DNA of 64,000 bases from positions 1 through 64,000 of the forward strand of contig JAHCKS010000022.1 of assembly GCA_026125665.1 (NCBI GenBank), written 5' to 3'. Positions within the stretch are counted from its first letter, which is position 1, and every line of letters begins with the position of its first letter. The translations under genes were made by a program, and so were the position numbers. A model generated the notes under the pieces. It was not told where the DNA came from and made no database searches. It saw only the letters and a list, made by a program, of their open reading frames with translations. Shown here piece after piece: positions 9,102 through 17,406 of the stretch. The stretch is from Rubrivivax sp. (GTDB taxonomy: Bacteria > Pseudomonadota > Gammaproteobacteria > Burkholderiales > Burkholderiaceae_C).

Positions 9102-9533
9102 ATGAGCAAGCAAGCCGAGCGCGAGACCTGGACCGAGGGCCCGGGGCCCGACGCCGTGTTCGCCAAGCACCTCGCCGATGGCGAGTTCCGCATCCAGCGC
9201 TGCGCCGCCTGCGCGCGCCACGTCTTCTACCCGCGGCTGGCGTGCAGCCACTGCGGCAGCGTCGAGCTCGACTGGGTGGCGCCGAGCGGGCGCGCCACCG
9301 TGTATGCGGTCAGCGTCGTCAGCCGCAGCGCCGACAAGGGCGGCCCGTACAACGTGGTGCTGGTCGATCTGGCCGAGGGCCCGCGCATGATGGGCCGCGT
9401 GGACGGCACCGCGCACGAGGCGGTGCGCATCGGCATGCCGGTGACGGCGCGCGTGGGCAAGGGCGCCGGCGGCGAGCCGTGCGTGGTGTTCGAGGCCGAT
9501 GCCGCCGCCGGCGGCGGAGGGAGCGCGCGATGA
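9102..9533 (+). CDS. DUF35 zinc-ribbon/OB-fold protein (thiolase partner)
   Basis: This 143-residue protein of the DUF35/ChsH2-C-terminal type has a rubredoxin-like zinc ribbon, Cys34-x2-Cys37 and Cys48-x2-Cys51, then an OB-fold beginning near WVAPSGRATVYAVSVV. Such proteins bind CoA and act as obligate partners of thiolase-like proteins, for example with Ltp2 in steroid side-chain retro-aldol cleavage or with archaeal acetoacetyl-CoA thiolase. Its stop codon overlaps the start of the thiolase-like gene (ATGA), fitting a stoichiometric complex. The start at 9102 is preceded by AAGGA. Its role here as a subunit of the downstream protein is inferred from this arrangement. Confidence 0.9.
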   Translation: MSKQAERETWTEGPGPDAVFAKHLADGEFRIQRCAACARHVFYPRLACSHCGSVELDWVAPSGRATVYAVSVVSRSADKGGPYNVVLVDLAEGPRMMGRVDGTAHEAVRIGMPVTARVGKGAGGEPCVVFEADAAAGGGGSAR

Positions 9534-10690
9534 GCGGCGGCAGCATCCGCGGCAGTGCCGCCATCGTCGGCGCGGCGCTTGCCGGCCTGGGCGAGGCGCC
9601 GGGGCGCACCTCGGAGGAGATCGCCATCGAGGCCAGCGTCAAGGCGCTCGCCGAGGCCGGCCTGACCACGCGCCACGTCGATGCGGTGTTCGGCTCGCTG
9701 CCGGGCAATGCCAATCCGCTGTCGGGGCTGCTGATCGCCGAGATGCTCGGCATCCAGCCCAAGTTCACCGACAACAACCGCACCGGCGGCTCGACCTTCC
9801 TGTCGTACACGCTGATGGCGGCGATGGCGCTGAAGGAAGGGCTGTGCGACACGGCGCTGATCTTCTACGGCAGCAACCAGCGCACCTCGGCCGGCAAGCT
9901 GGTGTCGTCGGTCAAGCCGTTTGCCTACGAGGCGCCGTACGCGCCGATCTTCCCGGCCACGTCGTACGCGCTGGCGGCCTCGCGCCACATGCACGAGTTC
10001 GGCACGACGCGCGAGCAGCTCGCCGCGGTGGCGGTGGCGGCGCGCGCCTGGGCCAACAAGAACCCCGAGGCGTTCATGCGCGGCCCGCTGAGCGTGGCCG
10101 ACGTGCTCGCCTCGCGCATGGTGTCCAGCCCGCTGTCGGTGCGCGACTGCTGCCTCGTCACCGACGGCGGGGCAGCGATCGTCATGACGCGCGCCGACCG
10201 CGCGCGCGACCTGCCGAAGAAGCCGGTGTACCTGCTCGGCGCGTCCGCGGCGACGACGCACATGAACATCGTCGCGATGGCCGACCTCACGCGCACCGCG
10301 GCCATCGACTCCGGGCAGCGCGCGATGGCGATGGCCGGGGTGGCGCCGCGCGACTTCGACGTGGTCGAGCTCTACGACGCGTTCACCATCAACACGATCC
10401 TGTTCCTCGAGGACCTGGGCTTCTGCGCCAAGGGCGAGGGCGGGCCGTTCGTCGCCAGCGGCGCCATCGCCCCGGGCGGCTCGCTGCCCGTCAACACCAA
10501 CGGCGGCGGGCTGTCGTGCGTGCATCCGGGCATGTACGGCATGTTCACGCTGGTGGAGGCAGTGCAGCAGCTGCGCGGCGAGGGCGGCGAACGCCAGGTG
10601 GCCGGCGCCGAGCTGGCGCTGTGCCACGGCAACGGCGGCGTGCTGTCGAGCCAGATCACCAACGTGCTCGGCACGGCGGCGACGCTTTGA
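9530..10690 (+). CDS. Thiolase-superfamily protein lacking the nucleophilic Cys (possible retro-aldolase)
   Basis: This 386-residue member of the SCP-x/nonspecific lipid-transfer thiolase branch shows the fold markers DCCLVTDGGAAIV, FDVVELYDAFT, NTNGGGLSCVHPG (the GHP-like region) and CHGNGGVLSSQ near the C-terminus. The active-site Cys motif of thiolases is replaced: residues 82-89 read NNRTGGST, with Arg84 where the Cys would be. Cys-less relatives such as Ltp2 work with a DUF35 protein as C-C lyases on beta-hydroxyacyl-CoA esters. The translationally coupled DUF35 gene makes that role more likely than beta-ketothiolysis. Function is inferred; the family assignment is firm. Confidence 0.88.
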   Translation: MSGGSIRGSAAIVGAALAGLGEAPGRTSEEIAIEASVKALAEAGLTTRHVDAVFGSLPGNANPLSGLLIAEMLGIQPKFTDNNRTGGSTFLSYTLMAAMALKEGLCDTALIFYGSNQRTSAGKLVSSVKPFAYEAPYAPIFPATSYALAASRHMHEFGTTREQLAAVAVAARAWANKNPEAFMRGPLSVADVLASRMVSSPLSVRDCCLVTDGGAAIVMTRADRARDLPKKPVYLLGASAATTHMNIVAMADLTRTAAIDSGQRAMAMAGVAPRDFDVVELYDAFTINTILFLEDLGFCAKGEGGPFVASGAIAPGGSLPVNTNGGGLSCVHPGMYGMFTLVEAVQQLRGEGGERQVAGAELALCHGNGGVLSSQITNVLGTAATL

Positions 10691-10701
10691 GCGGCGCGAA
10701 C

Positions 10702-11586
10702 ATGCACGACATCCGGCCGGAGGTGCTGTTTCCCGGCCTCCGGTTCGACACCTTCCGCATCGCCGGCGTCAAGGCGCTGCGCATCGGCGCCGGCCCGGTG
10801 CTGCTGCTGCTGCACGGCGGCACCGGGTCGTGGACGCACTGGGTGCGCAACATCGAGCCGCTGTCGCGCCGGTTCAGCCTCGTCGTGCCGGATCTGCCGG
10901 GCATGGGCGAGTCGATCGATGTGCCCGCCGACGCGGACCTCGACGGCTACGGCGAGTTCCTGCTCGCGGCCGTGAACGGTGGCCTGGTGCCGCCGGGCAC
11001 CCCGTTCGCGGTGGCGGGCTTCTCCTGGGGCGGCGTCATGACGGCGTGGCTTTCGGCTCGCTTGCCCGACCGGGTGTTCGCAGCCTGCCTGCTGGCGCCG
11101 GGCGGCTTCCCGCCGGGCAGCTGGAACCGGCCGCCGCTGCGCGCGGTGCCGCCGGGCGCAAGCGACGCCCAGGCCGACGCCATCCACCGCGGCAATCTCG
11201 CGATGATGATGATCGGCGATCCGGCGCGCATCGACGACGCGACAGTGGCGATGCAGCGGCGCAATCACGCGATGACGCGCTTCAAGTCGCGCTTCCTCGG
11301 CTACCGCGACACCCTGGGCCCGAGCCTGGCGTGCGTGCGCTGCCCGCTGCTGGCGATCCTGCCGCAGCGCGATCCGCTGCCGCAGCCCGACGCGGCCGCG
11401 CGCGCCGAGTACCTGCGCCGCACCGCGCCGCACATCGATTGCCGCATCGTCGCCGATGCGAGCCACTGGGTTGCCTTCGAGGCGCCGGACACGGTGAACC
11501 GGCTGCTCGCCGAGTTCGTCGGCCGGCACGCACCCGGCGGCGCGCCGCGGCAATCTTCGGCACTCACCGGTTCGAGGCAACCATGA
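10702..11586 (+). CDS. Alpha/beta-hydrolase
   Basis: This 294-residue cytoplasmic alpha/beta-hydrolase has the oxyanion region LLLLHGGTGSWTHW, the nucleophile elbow GFSWGG (Ser108), a probable acid Asp in LPQRDPLPQ and the His in DASHWVAFE. The triad is therefore complete. The ATG at 10702 is preferred, although a TTG at 10687 overlapping the thiolase stop is possible. The gene overlaps the CaiB gene by four bases (ATGA), so it belongs to the same operon. It could be a thioesterase, esterase or C-C hydrolase for an intermediate of this pathway; the sequence does not discriminate between these. Confidence 0.85.
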   Translation: MHDIRPEVLFPGLRFDTFRIAGVKALRIGAGPVLLLLHGGTGSWTHWVRNIEPLSRRFSLVVPDLPGMGESIDVPADADLDGYGEFLLAAVNGGLVPPGTPFAVAGFSWGGVMTAWLSARLPDRVFAACLLAPGGFPPGSWNRPPLRAVPPGASDAQADAIHRGNLAMMMIGDPARIDDATVAMQRRNHAMTRFKSRFLGYRDTLGPSLACVRCPLLAILPQRDPLPQPDAAARAEYLRRTAPHIDCRIVADASHWVAFEAPDTVNRLLAEFVGRHAPGGAPRQSSALTGSRQP

Positions 11587-12809
11587 CGACCCGCATGCTC
11601 GAAGGCATCCGCGTCCTCGACATCACCCGCATCCTGGCCGGGCCGCTGGCCTGCCAGACGCTGGGCGACTACGGGGCCGAAGTGATCAAGGTCGAACGGC
11701 CCGGCGCCGGCGACGACACGCGCACGATGGGCGGCCCGTACCTCAGGAACGCGGCCGGCAAGGAGGTCGGCGAGTCGACCACGTTCCTCGGTTTCAACCG
11801 CAACAAGCGCTCGATCACCGTGGACCTGGCGCGGACCGAGGGGCAGGCGTTGATCCGCGAGTTGGCGGCAAAGTCCGACGTGCTGGTCGAGAACTACAAG
11901 CTCGGCACGCTCACCCGTTACGGGCTGGGCCAAGAGGAGCTGCGCCGCGCCAACCCGCGGCTCATCTACTGCTCGGTGACGGGCTTCGGCCAGGACGGGC
12001 CGTACGCGCGACGCGCCGGCTACGACCCGATCTTCCAGGCCATGGGGGGCCTGATGAGCGTGACGGGCGAGCGCGACGGGCGCCCCGGCGGCGGGCCGAT
12101 GCGTGTCGGGCTGCCCATCGTCGACCTGATGACGGGCATGCATGTCGTCTCGGCGATCCTCGCGGCGCTGTACCACCGCGACCGGAGCACGGGCGTCGGT
12201 CAGTACATCGACGCCGCGCTGCTCGACGTCGAGATCGCGATGCTGGCGCACCTGAACCTCTCGTACCTCGTGAGCGGCAAGGTGCCGCAGCGATGGGGCA
12301 ACGACAACCCGACGCTGGTGCCCTACCAGGTGCTGAAGTGCCAGGGCGGACAGATCATGGTGTCGGTCGGCAACGACTATCAGTGGGGCAAGTTCTGCAC
12401 CGTGCTCGGCGTGCCCGAGCTGACCCGCGACGCCCGCTTTGCCACCAATGCGGGGCGGCTGCAGCACCGCGATGCACTGGTGCCGCTGCTCGAGGCGGCG
12501 CTGGCGCGCGAGGACGCAGCGCATTGGAGCGCGGCGCTCGAGGACGCCGGCGTCGGCTGCGGGCCGATCAACGACGTGCCGGCGGCGCTGGCCGACCCGC
12601 ACGTGCGCCACCGCGCGATGCAGATCGACGTGCCGCATCCGCTTGCCGGCACGATGCCGATGATCCGCCATCCGATGCGCTTCTCCGCGACGCCGCCGCA
12701 GCACTGCGCGCCGCCGCTGCTCGGTGCCGACACGCGAGAGGTGCTGATGAAGCTGCTCGGCAAGACCGCGGCCGAATGCGACGCGCTGGCGAAGGAGGGC
12801 GTGATCTGA
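11583..12809 (+). CDS. CaiB/BaiF class III CoA-transferase
   Basis: This 408-residue class III CoA-transferase moves CoA between carboxylates. It starts MTTRMLEGIRVLDITRILAG, has the CoA-site segments LGDYGAEVIKVERPG and NRNKRSITVDL, and carries the catalytic Asp in VGLPIVDLMTG. The length is normal for the family. It is coupled to the upstream hydrolase by a four-base overlap and to the downstream exporter. It probably activates the pathway's free acid using an acyl-CoA product as donor, which would save ATP. The substrate cannot be read from the sequence. Confidence 0.92.
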   Translation: MTTRMLEGIRVLDITRILAGPLACQTLGDYGAEVIKVERPGAGDDTRTMGGPYLRNAAGKEVGESTTFLGFNRNKRSITVDLARTEGQALIRELAAKSDVLVENYKLGTLTRYGLGQEELRRANPRLIYCSVTGFGQDGPYARRAGYDPIFQAMGGLMSVTGERDGRPGGGPMRVGLPIVDLMTGMHVVSAILAALYHRDRSTGVGQYIDAALLDVEIAMLAHLNLSYLVSGKVPQRWGNDNPTLVPYQVLKCQGGQIMVSVGNDYQWGKFCTVLGVPELTRDARFATNAGRLQHRDALVPLLEAALAREDAAHWSAALEDAGVGCGPINDVPAALADPHVRHRAMQIDVPHPLAGTMPMIRHPMRFSATPPQHCAPPLLGADTREVLMKLLGKTAAECDALAKEGVI

Positions 12810-14221
12810 GCGGCCCTGCGTCCGATGCGGCCGCTGCGGCGGCTGTTGGCGATGCGGCCAACGCGGCCGACGGCCTGCCGCTGCCGCGCCGGGTCTGGGC
12901 GGTCGTCACCCTGGCTCTGGGCATCACCCTGGCGGTGCTCGACAGCAGCATCGCCAACGTCGCGTTGCCGACCATCGCCGGCGGGCTGGGCGTCTCGGCG
13001 GCGCAGTCGGTGTGGATCGTCAACGCCTACCAGCTGACCGTCGCGGCATGCCTGCTGCCGCTGGCGCTGCTTGGCGAGATCGTCGGCTTCCGGCGCGTGT
13101 ATCTCGCCGGGCTGGCGCTGTTCGTCGTCGGGGCGCTCGCTTGCGCGCTGTCGCCGTCGCTGCCGTGGCTGGTGGCCGCGCGGGTGCTGCTCGGCCTGGG
13201 CGGCGCCGGCATCATGAGCGTCAGCACTTCGCTGGTGAGCCTGACCTACCCTCGCGCCATGCTCGGGCGTGCCGTCGGCATCAACGCCATGATCGTCGCC
13301 GGCGGCACGGCGCTCGGCCCGGGCATCGCCGGCGCCGTGCTCTCGGTGGCCGACTGGCCCTGGCTGTTCGCCATCTACCTGCCGATCGGGCTCGTCGCGC
13401 TGGCCGTCGGCCGCCGCGCGTTGCCGGGCAGTCCGCGTGCGTCGCATCGCTTCGATCTCGGCGCGGCGCTCCTCAATGCGGCGACGCTGTGCCTGTTCAT
13501 CGTCGCCATCGACGGCGCCGGCCGTGGAGCCGACGCCTGGGTGGTCGGCGCGGAACTGGGGCTCGCGCTGCTGCTGGGCGCGCTGCTGGTGCGCCGTGAG
13601 CTGCGCTCGCCGCATCCGCTGCTGCCGGTGGACCTGTTGCGCATCCCGGCCTTCGGCCTGTCGATCGCCGGATCGGCGTGCGCCTTCGCGGCGCACACGA
13701 TGGCTTACATCGCGCTGCCGTTCCTCTTCCAGGGCGTCATGGGCAAGTCGCCCGGCGAGATCGGCCTGCTGATGACGCCGTGGGCCGCGGTGATCATGCT
13801 CGTCGCGCCGCTCGCCGGCAGGCTGTCGGACCGCCACCCCGCCGCCGTGCTGGGCGGCCTGGGCATGGCGCTGCTGGCGGCGGGCCTCGCATCACTGGCG
13901 CTGCTGCCCGCGCAGGCGCAGGCGGCCGACATCGTGTGGCGGATGACGCTGTGCGGCATCGGGTTCGGTCTGTTCCAGACCCCGAACAACCGCACGATGA
14001 TCGCCTCGGCACCCCTGCGTCGGCGCGGCGGCGCCAGCGGCATGCAGGCGACGGCGCGGGTCTGCGGCCAAGTGCTCGGCGCGGCGCTGACGGCGTTGGT
14101 GTTCCACCTGCTCGCGGCGCGCGGTGCGCTGGCGGCGCTGTGGCTGGCGGCGGCGTTCGCGCTGCTGGCCGGCGGGGCGAGCCTGCTGAGGTTGGGGCGC
14201 AGGGAGGCCGGCGTGCAGTAG
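12806..14221 (+). CDS. MFS transporter, DHA2 (EmrB/QacA-like) family
   Basis: This roughly 470-residue inner-membrane transporter has many hydrophobic segments and the DHA2 signature in its first helix (LAVLDSSIANVALPTIAGG), followed by QSVWIVNAYQLTVAACLLP and RVLLGLGGAGIM. The family exports drugs or small metabolites by proton antiport. The start is unusual: no ATG, GTG or TTG occurs in frame before the first membrane helix. The best candidate is CTG at 12806, inside the stop region of the CoA-transferase gene and 7 bases after AAGGAGG. It could export a pathway intermediate or an inhibitory compound. No linked EmrA-like subunit is present here. Confidence 0.85.
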   Translation: MSGPASDAAAAAAVGDAANAADGLPLPRRVWAVVTLALGITLAVLDSSIANVALPTIAGGLGVSAAQSVWIVNAYQLTVAACLLPLALLGEIVGFRRVYLAGLALFVVGALACALSPSLPWLVAARVLLGLGGAGIMSVSTSLVSLTYPRAMLGRAVGINAMIVAGGTALGPGIAGAVLSVADWPWLFAIYLPIGLVALAVGRRALPGSPRASHRFDLGAALLNAATLCLFIVAIDGAGRGADAWVVGAELGLALLLGALLVRRELRSPHPLLPVDLLRIPAFGLSIAGSACAFAAHTMAYIALPFLFQGVMGKSPGEIGLLMTPWAAVIMLVAPLAGRLSDRHPAAVLGGLGMALLAAGLASLALLPAQAQAADIVWRMTLCGIGFGLFQTPNNRTMIASAPLRRRGGASGMQATARVCGQVLGAALTALVFHLLAARGALAALWLAAAFALLAGGASLLRLGRREAGVQ

Positions 14222-14224
14222 AGC

Positions 14225-14271
14225 GGCCGGCGCGCAGGGCGCGGTTGTTGCCGCACCGTGCGCCGCCGGCC
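14225..14271. terminator. Possible weak hairpin between exporter and synthetase genes
   Basis: GGCCGGCG (14225-14232) pairs with CGCCGGCC (14264-14271) around a 31-nt loop, directly after the exporter stop codon. No T-run follows. It may separate the synthetase gene from the operon above. Confidence 0.25.
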
Positions 14272-14348
14272 CGCGGGAGCTCCGGGGCCGGCGACGGCCT
14301 GGCGGCCTTACGATGCGCTGCAAGCAGGCATCGACGACGAGGAGACGA

Positions 14349-16349
14349 ATGATGGCGCTCGATGAGGGAGACCTGCTGTGGACGCCGCGCGCGGAATTCG
14401 CGCGGTCATCCGGGGTGTCGCGCTTCATGGACTGGCTGCGGCGCGAACGCGGCCTCGACTTCGCCGACTACCCGGCGCTGTGGCAGTGGTCGGTCGACCG
14501 CGTCGAGGACTTCTGGGCTGCGCTGTGGCAGTACTTCGAGATCGACTCCTCGACGCCCTACGAGTGCGTGCTGAAGCAGCGCGCGATGCCCGGTGCGGTC
14601 TGGTTCCCCGGTGCGCGGGTGAACTTCGCCAAGCACATGCTGCGCAAGGGTCAGCGCGGGCGGCCGGCCATCCACCACCGCAGCGAAATCCGCCCGCCGG
14701 CCACGCTCGACTGGGCGGACCTGCGCGACCGGGTGGCGACGCTCGCCGAGGCGCTGCGCCGGCTGGGCATCCGGCCCGGCGACCGCGTCGCCTCGACGCT
14801 GCCGAACACGCCCGAAGCCGTGATCGCGCTGCTGGCCACGACGGCGATCGGCGCCGTCTGGTCCGCGTGCGCGCCCGACTTCGGTTCGCGCAGCATCCTC
14901 GACCGCTTCCAGCAGATCGAGCCGCGGCTGCTGTTCGCTGTCGACGGCTACCGCTTCGGCGGCAAGGACTTCGATCGCCGCGGCGAACTCGCCCGCCTGG
15001 TCGAGGGGCTGCCGTCGCTCGAGCACCTGATCTTCCTGCCCGACCTCGATCGCACGGCGCCGCGGCCGACGCCGAAAGCGCGACTGTGGTCCGAAGTGAT
15101 GGCCGAGCGGCCCGTTGCCCACGACGACTTCCGCTACGAGGACGTCGACTTCGCCCACCCGTTGTGGATCCTGTATTCGTCGGGCACCACCGGGCTGCCG
15201 AAGGCCATCACGCACGGCCATGGCGGCATGACGCTGGAGGCGCTGAAGGTCATCGCCTTCCATGCGAACCAGACGCCCGACTCGTGCCTGTTCTTCTACA
15301 CGACCACCGGCTGGATGATGTTCAACTTCATGGTCATGGGGCTGGCCGCCGGCGGGCGCATCGTGCTGTACGACGGCAACCCGCTCGCGCCCGACGTCGA
15401 GCGGCTGTGGCAGCTTGCCGCCGAGCACCGCGTGACGATGTTCGGCGCCAGCCCGACCTTCGTGCAGATGATGATGAAGGCCGGCGTGCGCCCGGCGCAG
15501 AAGTACGACCTGTCCGCGCTCGAGGGTGTTCTGCTGGGCGGCTCGCCGGCCATGCCGGAGACCTTCGAGTGGTTCTACCGCGAGGTCAAGCAGGACCTGT
15601 GGGTCACCTCGCAGAGCGGCGGCACGGACATCTGCTCGGCCTTCGTCGGCGCCTCGCCCACGCTGCCGGTGCACGCCGGCGAGATCCAGGCGCGCTTGCT
15701 CGGCGTCGACGCGCACGCGCTCGACGACGACGGGCGGCCGCTGATCGACGCGGTGGGCGAGCTGGTCATCGGCCAGCCGATGCCGTCGATGCCGCTGTAC
15801 TTCTGGGGCGACCAGGACAACCGCCGCTACCGCGAGAGCTACTTCGACGTCTACCCCGGCCAGTGGCGCCATGGCGACTTCTTCAAGGTCAACCGGCGCG
15901 GCGGCTGCTTCATCTACGGGCGTTCCGATTCGACGCTCAACCGCGCCGGCGTGCGCATCGGCACGGCGGAGATCTACCGCATCGTCGAGAACGTCGAGGG
16001 CGTGCAGGACAGCCTGGTGGTGAACCTCGACCTGCCCGGCGGCGCGTTCTTCATGCCGATGTTCGTCGTCGCCAAGCCGGGCCACCGCCTCGACGACGAG
16101 ATGCAGCGGCGCATCACGCAGGCGCTGCGCACGCAAGGCTCGCCGCGGCACGTTCCCGACAGCTACGTCGCCATCGACGCCGTGCCCTACACGCTCACCG
16201 GCAAGAAGCTCGAGCTGCCGGTGCGCAAGATCCTGCTCGGCGCCGCACCGGAGAAGGTAGCCAGCCGCGACGCGATGATGAATCCCGCGGCGCTGGACTT
16301 CTTCGTGAGCTTCGCGAGCGACCGCACGCAGTGGGGCCGCGCCGACTGA
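14349..16349 (+). CDS. Acetoacetyl-CoA synthetase (acetoacetate--CoA ligase)
   Basis: This 666-residue ANL-superfamily ligase makes acetoacetyl-CoA from acetoacetate, ATP and CoA. It has the acetoacetate-ligase N-terminus (SRFMDWLRRERGLDFADYPALW and PGAVWFPGARVNFAKHML), the AMP-binding loop LYSSGTTGLPKAITHGHGG, YFDVYPGQWRHGDF, and the catalytic Lys in YTLTGKKLELPVRK. The length equals the usual 650-670. The ATG at 14349 (or 14352) follows GAGGAG; an ATG at 14313 has no ribosome site. A second copy is fused to a CoA-transferase at 48411-51644. It recovers acetoacetate from HMG-CoA lyase or ketogenic degradation. Confidence 0.92.
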   Translation: MMALDEGDLLWTPRAEFARSSGVSRFMDWLRRERGLDFADYPALWQWSVDRVEDFWAALWQYFEIDSSTPYECVLKQRAMPGAVWFPGARVNFAKHMLRKGQRGRPAIHHRSEIRPPATLDWADLRDRVATLAEALRRLGIRPGDRVASTLPNTPEAVIALLATTAIGAVWSACAPDFGSRSILDRFQQIEPRLLFAVDGYRFGGKDFDRRGELARLVEGLPSLEHLIFLPDLDRTAPRPTPKARLWSEVMAERPVAHDDFRYEDVDFAHPLWILYSSGTTGLPKAITHGHGGMTLEALKVIAFHANQTPDSCLFFYTTTGWMMFNFMVMGLAAGGRIVLYDGNPLAPDVERLWQLAAEHRVTMFGASPTFVQMMMKAGVRPAQKYDLSALEGVLLGGSPAMPETFEWFYREVKQDLWVTSQSGGTDICSAFVGASPTLPVHAGEIQARLLGVDAHALDDDGRPLIDAVGELVIGQPMPSMPLYFWGDQDNRRYRESYFDVYPGQWRHGDFFKVNRRGGCFIYGRSDSTLNRAGVRIGTAEIYRIVENVEGVQDSLVVNLDLPGGAFFMPMFVVAKPGHRLDDEMQRRITQALRTQGSPRHVPDSYVAIDAVPYTLTGKKLELPVRKILLGAAPEKVASRDAMMNPAALDFFVSFASDRTQWGRAD

Positions 16350-16368
16350 ATTTGACGAGCCACTGACT

Positions 16369-17343
16369 TCATTCCAGCTTGACGCCGGTCTCGTCGACGA
16401 TCCGTCCGTAGCGCGGCACCTCGCTCTCGACGAAGCGCCGGAACGCATCGGCCGAACCGAAGCCGATCTGCACGCCCAGCTCGCCGAGCTTTCCCGTGCT
16501 GCGCTCCATCGCCGCGCTCATGGCCGCGTGCAGACGCGTCATGACGGCGTCGGGCGTGCCCGCCGGTGCGGCCATGCCGAACCAGCCCAGCGGCACCTCG
16601 AGGCCCTTGATGCCCAGCTCCGACAAGGTCGGCACGTCGGGAAGCTCGCGCATGCGCTGCGACCCGGTCACCGCCAGCCCCCTGAGGCGGCCAGCGCGGA
16701 CGAACGGGCCGAGTGTCGTCTGGGGGTCCATCATCATGTCCACATGCCCGGCCACCAGGTCGTTCACGGCCGGCGAGCTGCCCTTGTACGGGACGTGCCG
16801 GGCGTTGATGCCCGCAGCCTTCTTCATGATCTCGGCCGACAGGTGGCTCGCCGTCCCGTTGCCAGGCGAAGCGATGGTCAGCGTGTTGGGCGCCGCCTTG
16901 GCGCGGGCGAGCATGCCGGCGAAGTCCGCGAACGGCCGTCCGGGATGCGACGCGAGCACGTAGTTCGTGTAGCCGATCAGACCGATGTAGCGAAAGTCCT
17001 TCAGCGGGTCGTAGGGGACCTGAGGCATGAGCGACACGTTGATGATCGCCGAGCTGCCGACGTAGACGATCGTGTAGCCGTCCGGCGGCGCCGCCTTCGC
17101 GCGCGCCATGCCGATCGTGGCACCCGCGCCCGGAATGTTGTCGATCGTCACCGGCTGGTTCAGGTGTGCCGACATCCCGGCGGCCAGTTCGCGGCACAAC
17201 GCGTCGCTGAAGCTGCCGGCGGAGTACGGGACGATCATGCGCAGCGCACGCGAGGGAAATTCGTCGGCGGCGAACGCCGCCCGGCAGCCGAGCGTGCAGA
17301 GGACGACCATGGCGGCGAACCGGCGCGAGATGAAGGCGGGCAT
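16369..17343 (-). CDS. Bug/TctC-family periplasmic solute receptor
   Basis: This 324-residue receptor has a signal peptide (MPAFISRRFAAMVVLCTLG..., cleavage near AFAAD) and the family landmarks FPSRALRMIVPYSAGSFSDA, KAAPPDGYTIVYVG, HVPYKGSSPAVNDLVAGHVD and APAGTPDAVMTRL. The ATG at 17343 is chosen because a GGGAG lies six bases upstream; the frame is open to 17367. It lies 63 bp downstream of two carboxyltransferase-like genes on the same strand and faces the synthetase gene convergently, so it is probably the last gene of the carboxylase transcript. Ligand unknown. Confidence 0.92.
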   Translation of the reverse strand: MPAFISRRFAAMVVLCTLGCRAAFAADEFPSRALRMIVPYSAGSFSDALCRELAAGMSAHLNQPVTIDNIPGAGATIGMARAKAAPPDGYTIVYVGSSAIINVSLMPQVPYDPLKDFRYIGLIGYTNYVLASHPGRPFADFAGMLARAKAAPNTLTIASPGNGTASHLSAEIMKKAAGINARHVPYKGSSPAVNDLVAGHVDMMMDPQTTLGPFVRAGRLRGLAVTGSQRMRELPDVPTLSELGIKGLEVPLGWFGMAAPAGTPDAVMTRLHAAMSAAMERSTGKLGELGVQIGFGSADAFRRFVESEVPRYGRIVDETGVKLE

Positions 17344-17406
17344 GACGCTCTCCCTGTCTGTGAACATCGAAACGACGACTGCGCAGATCGCCCGCCAAGG
17401 TCGCGC

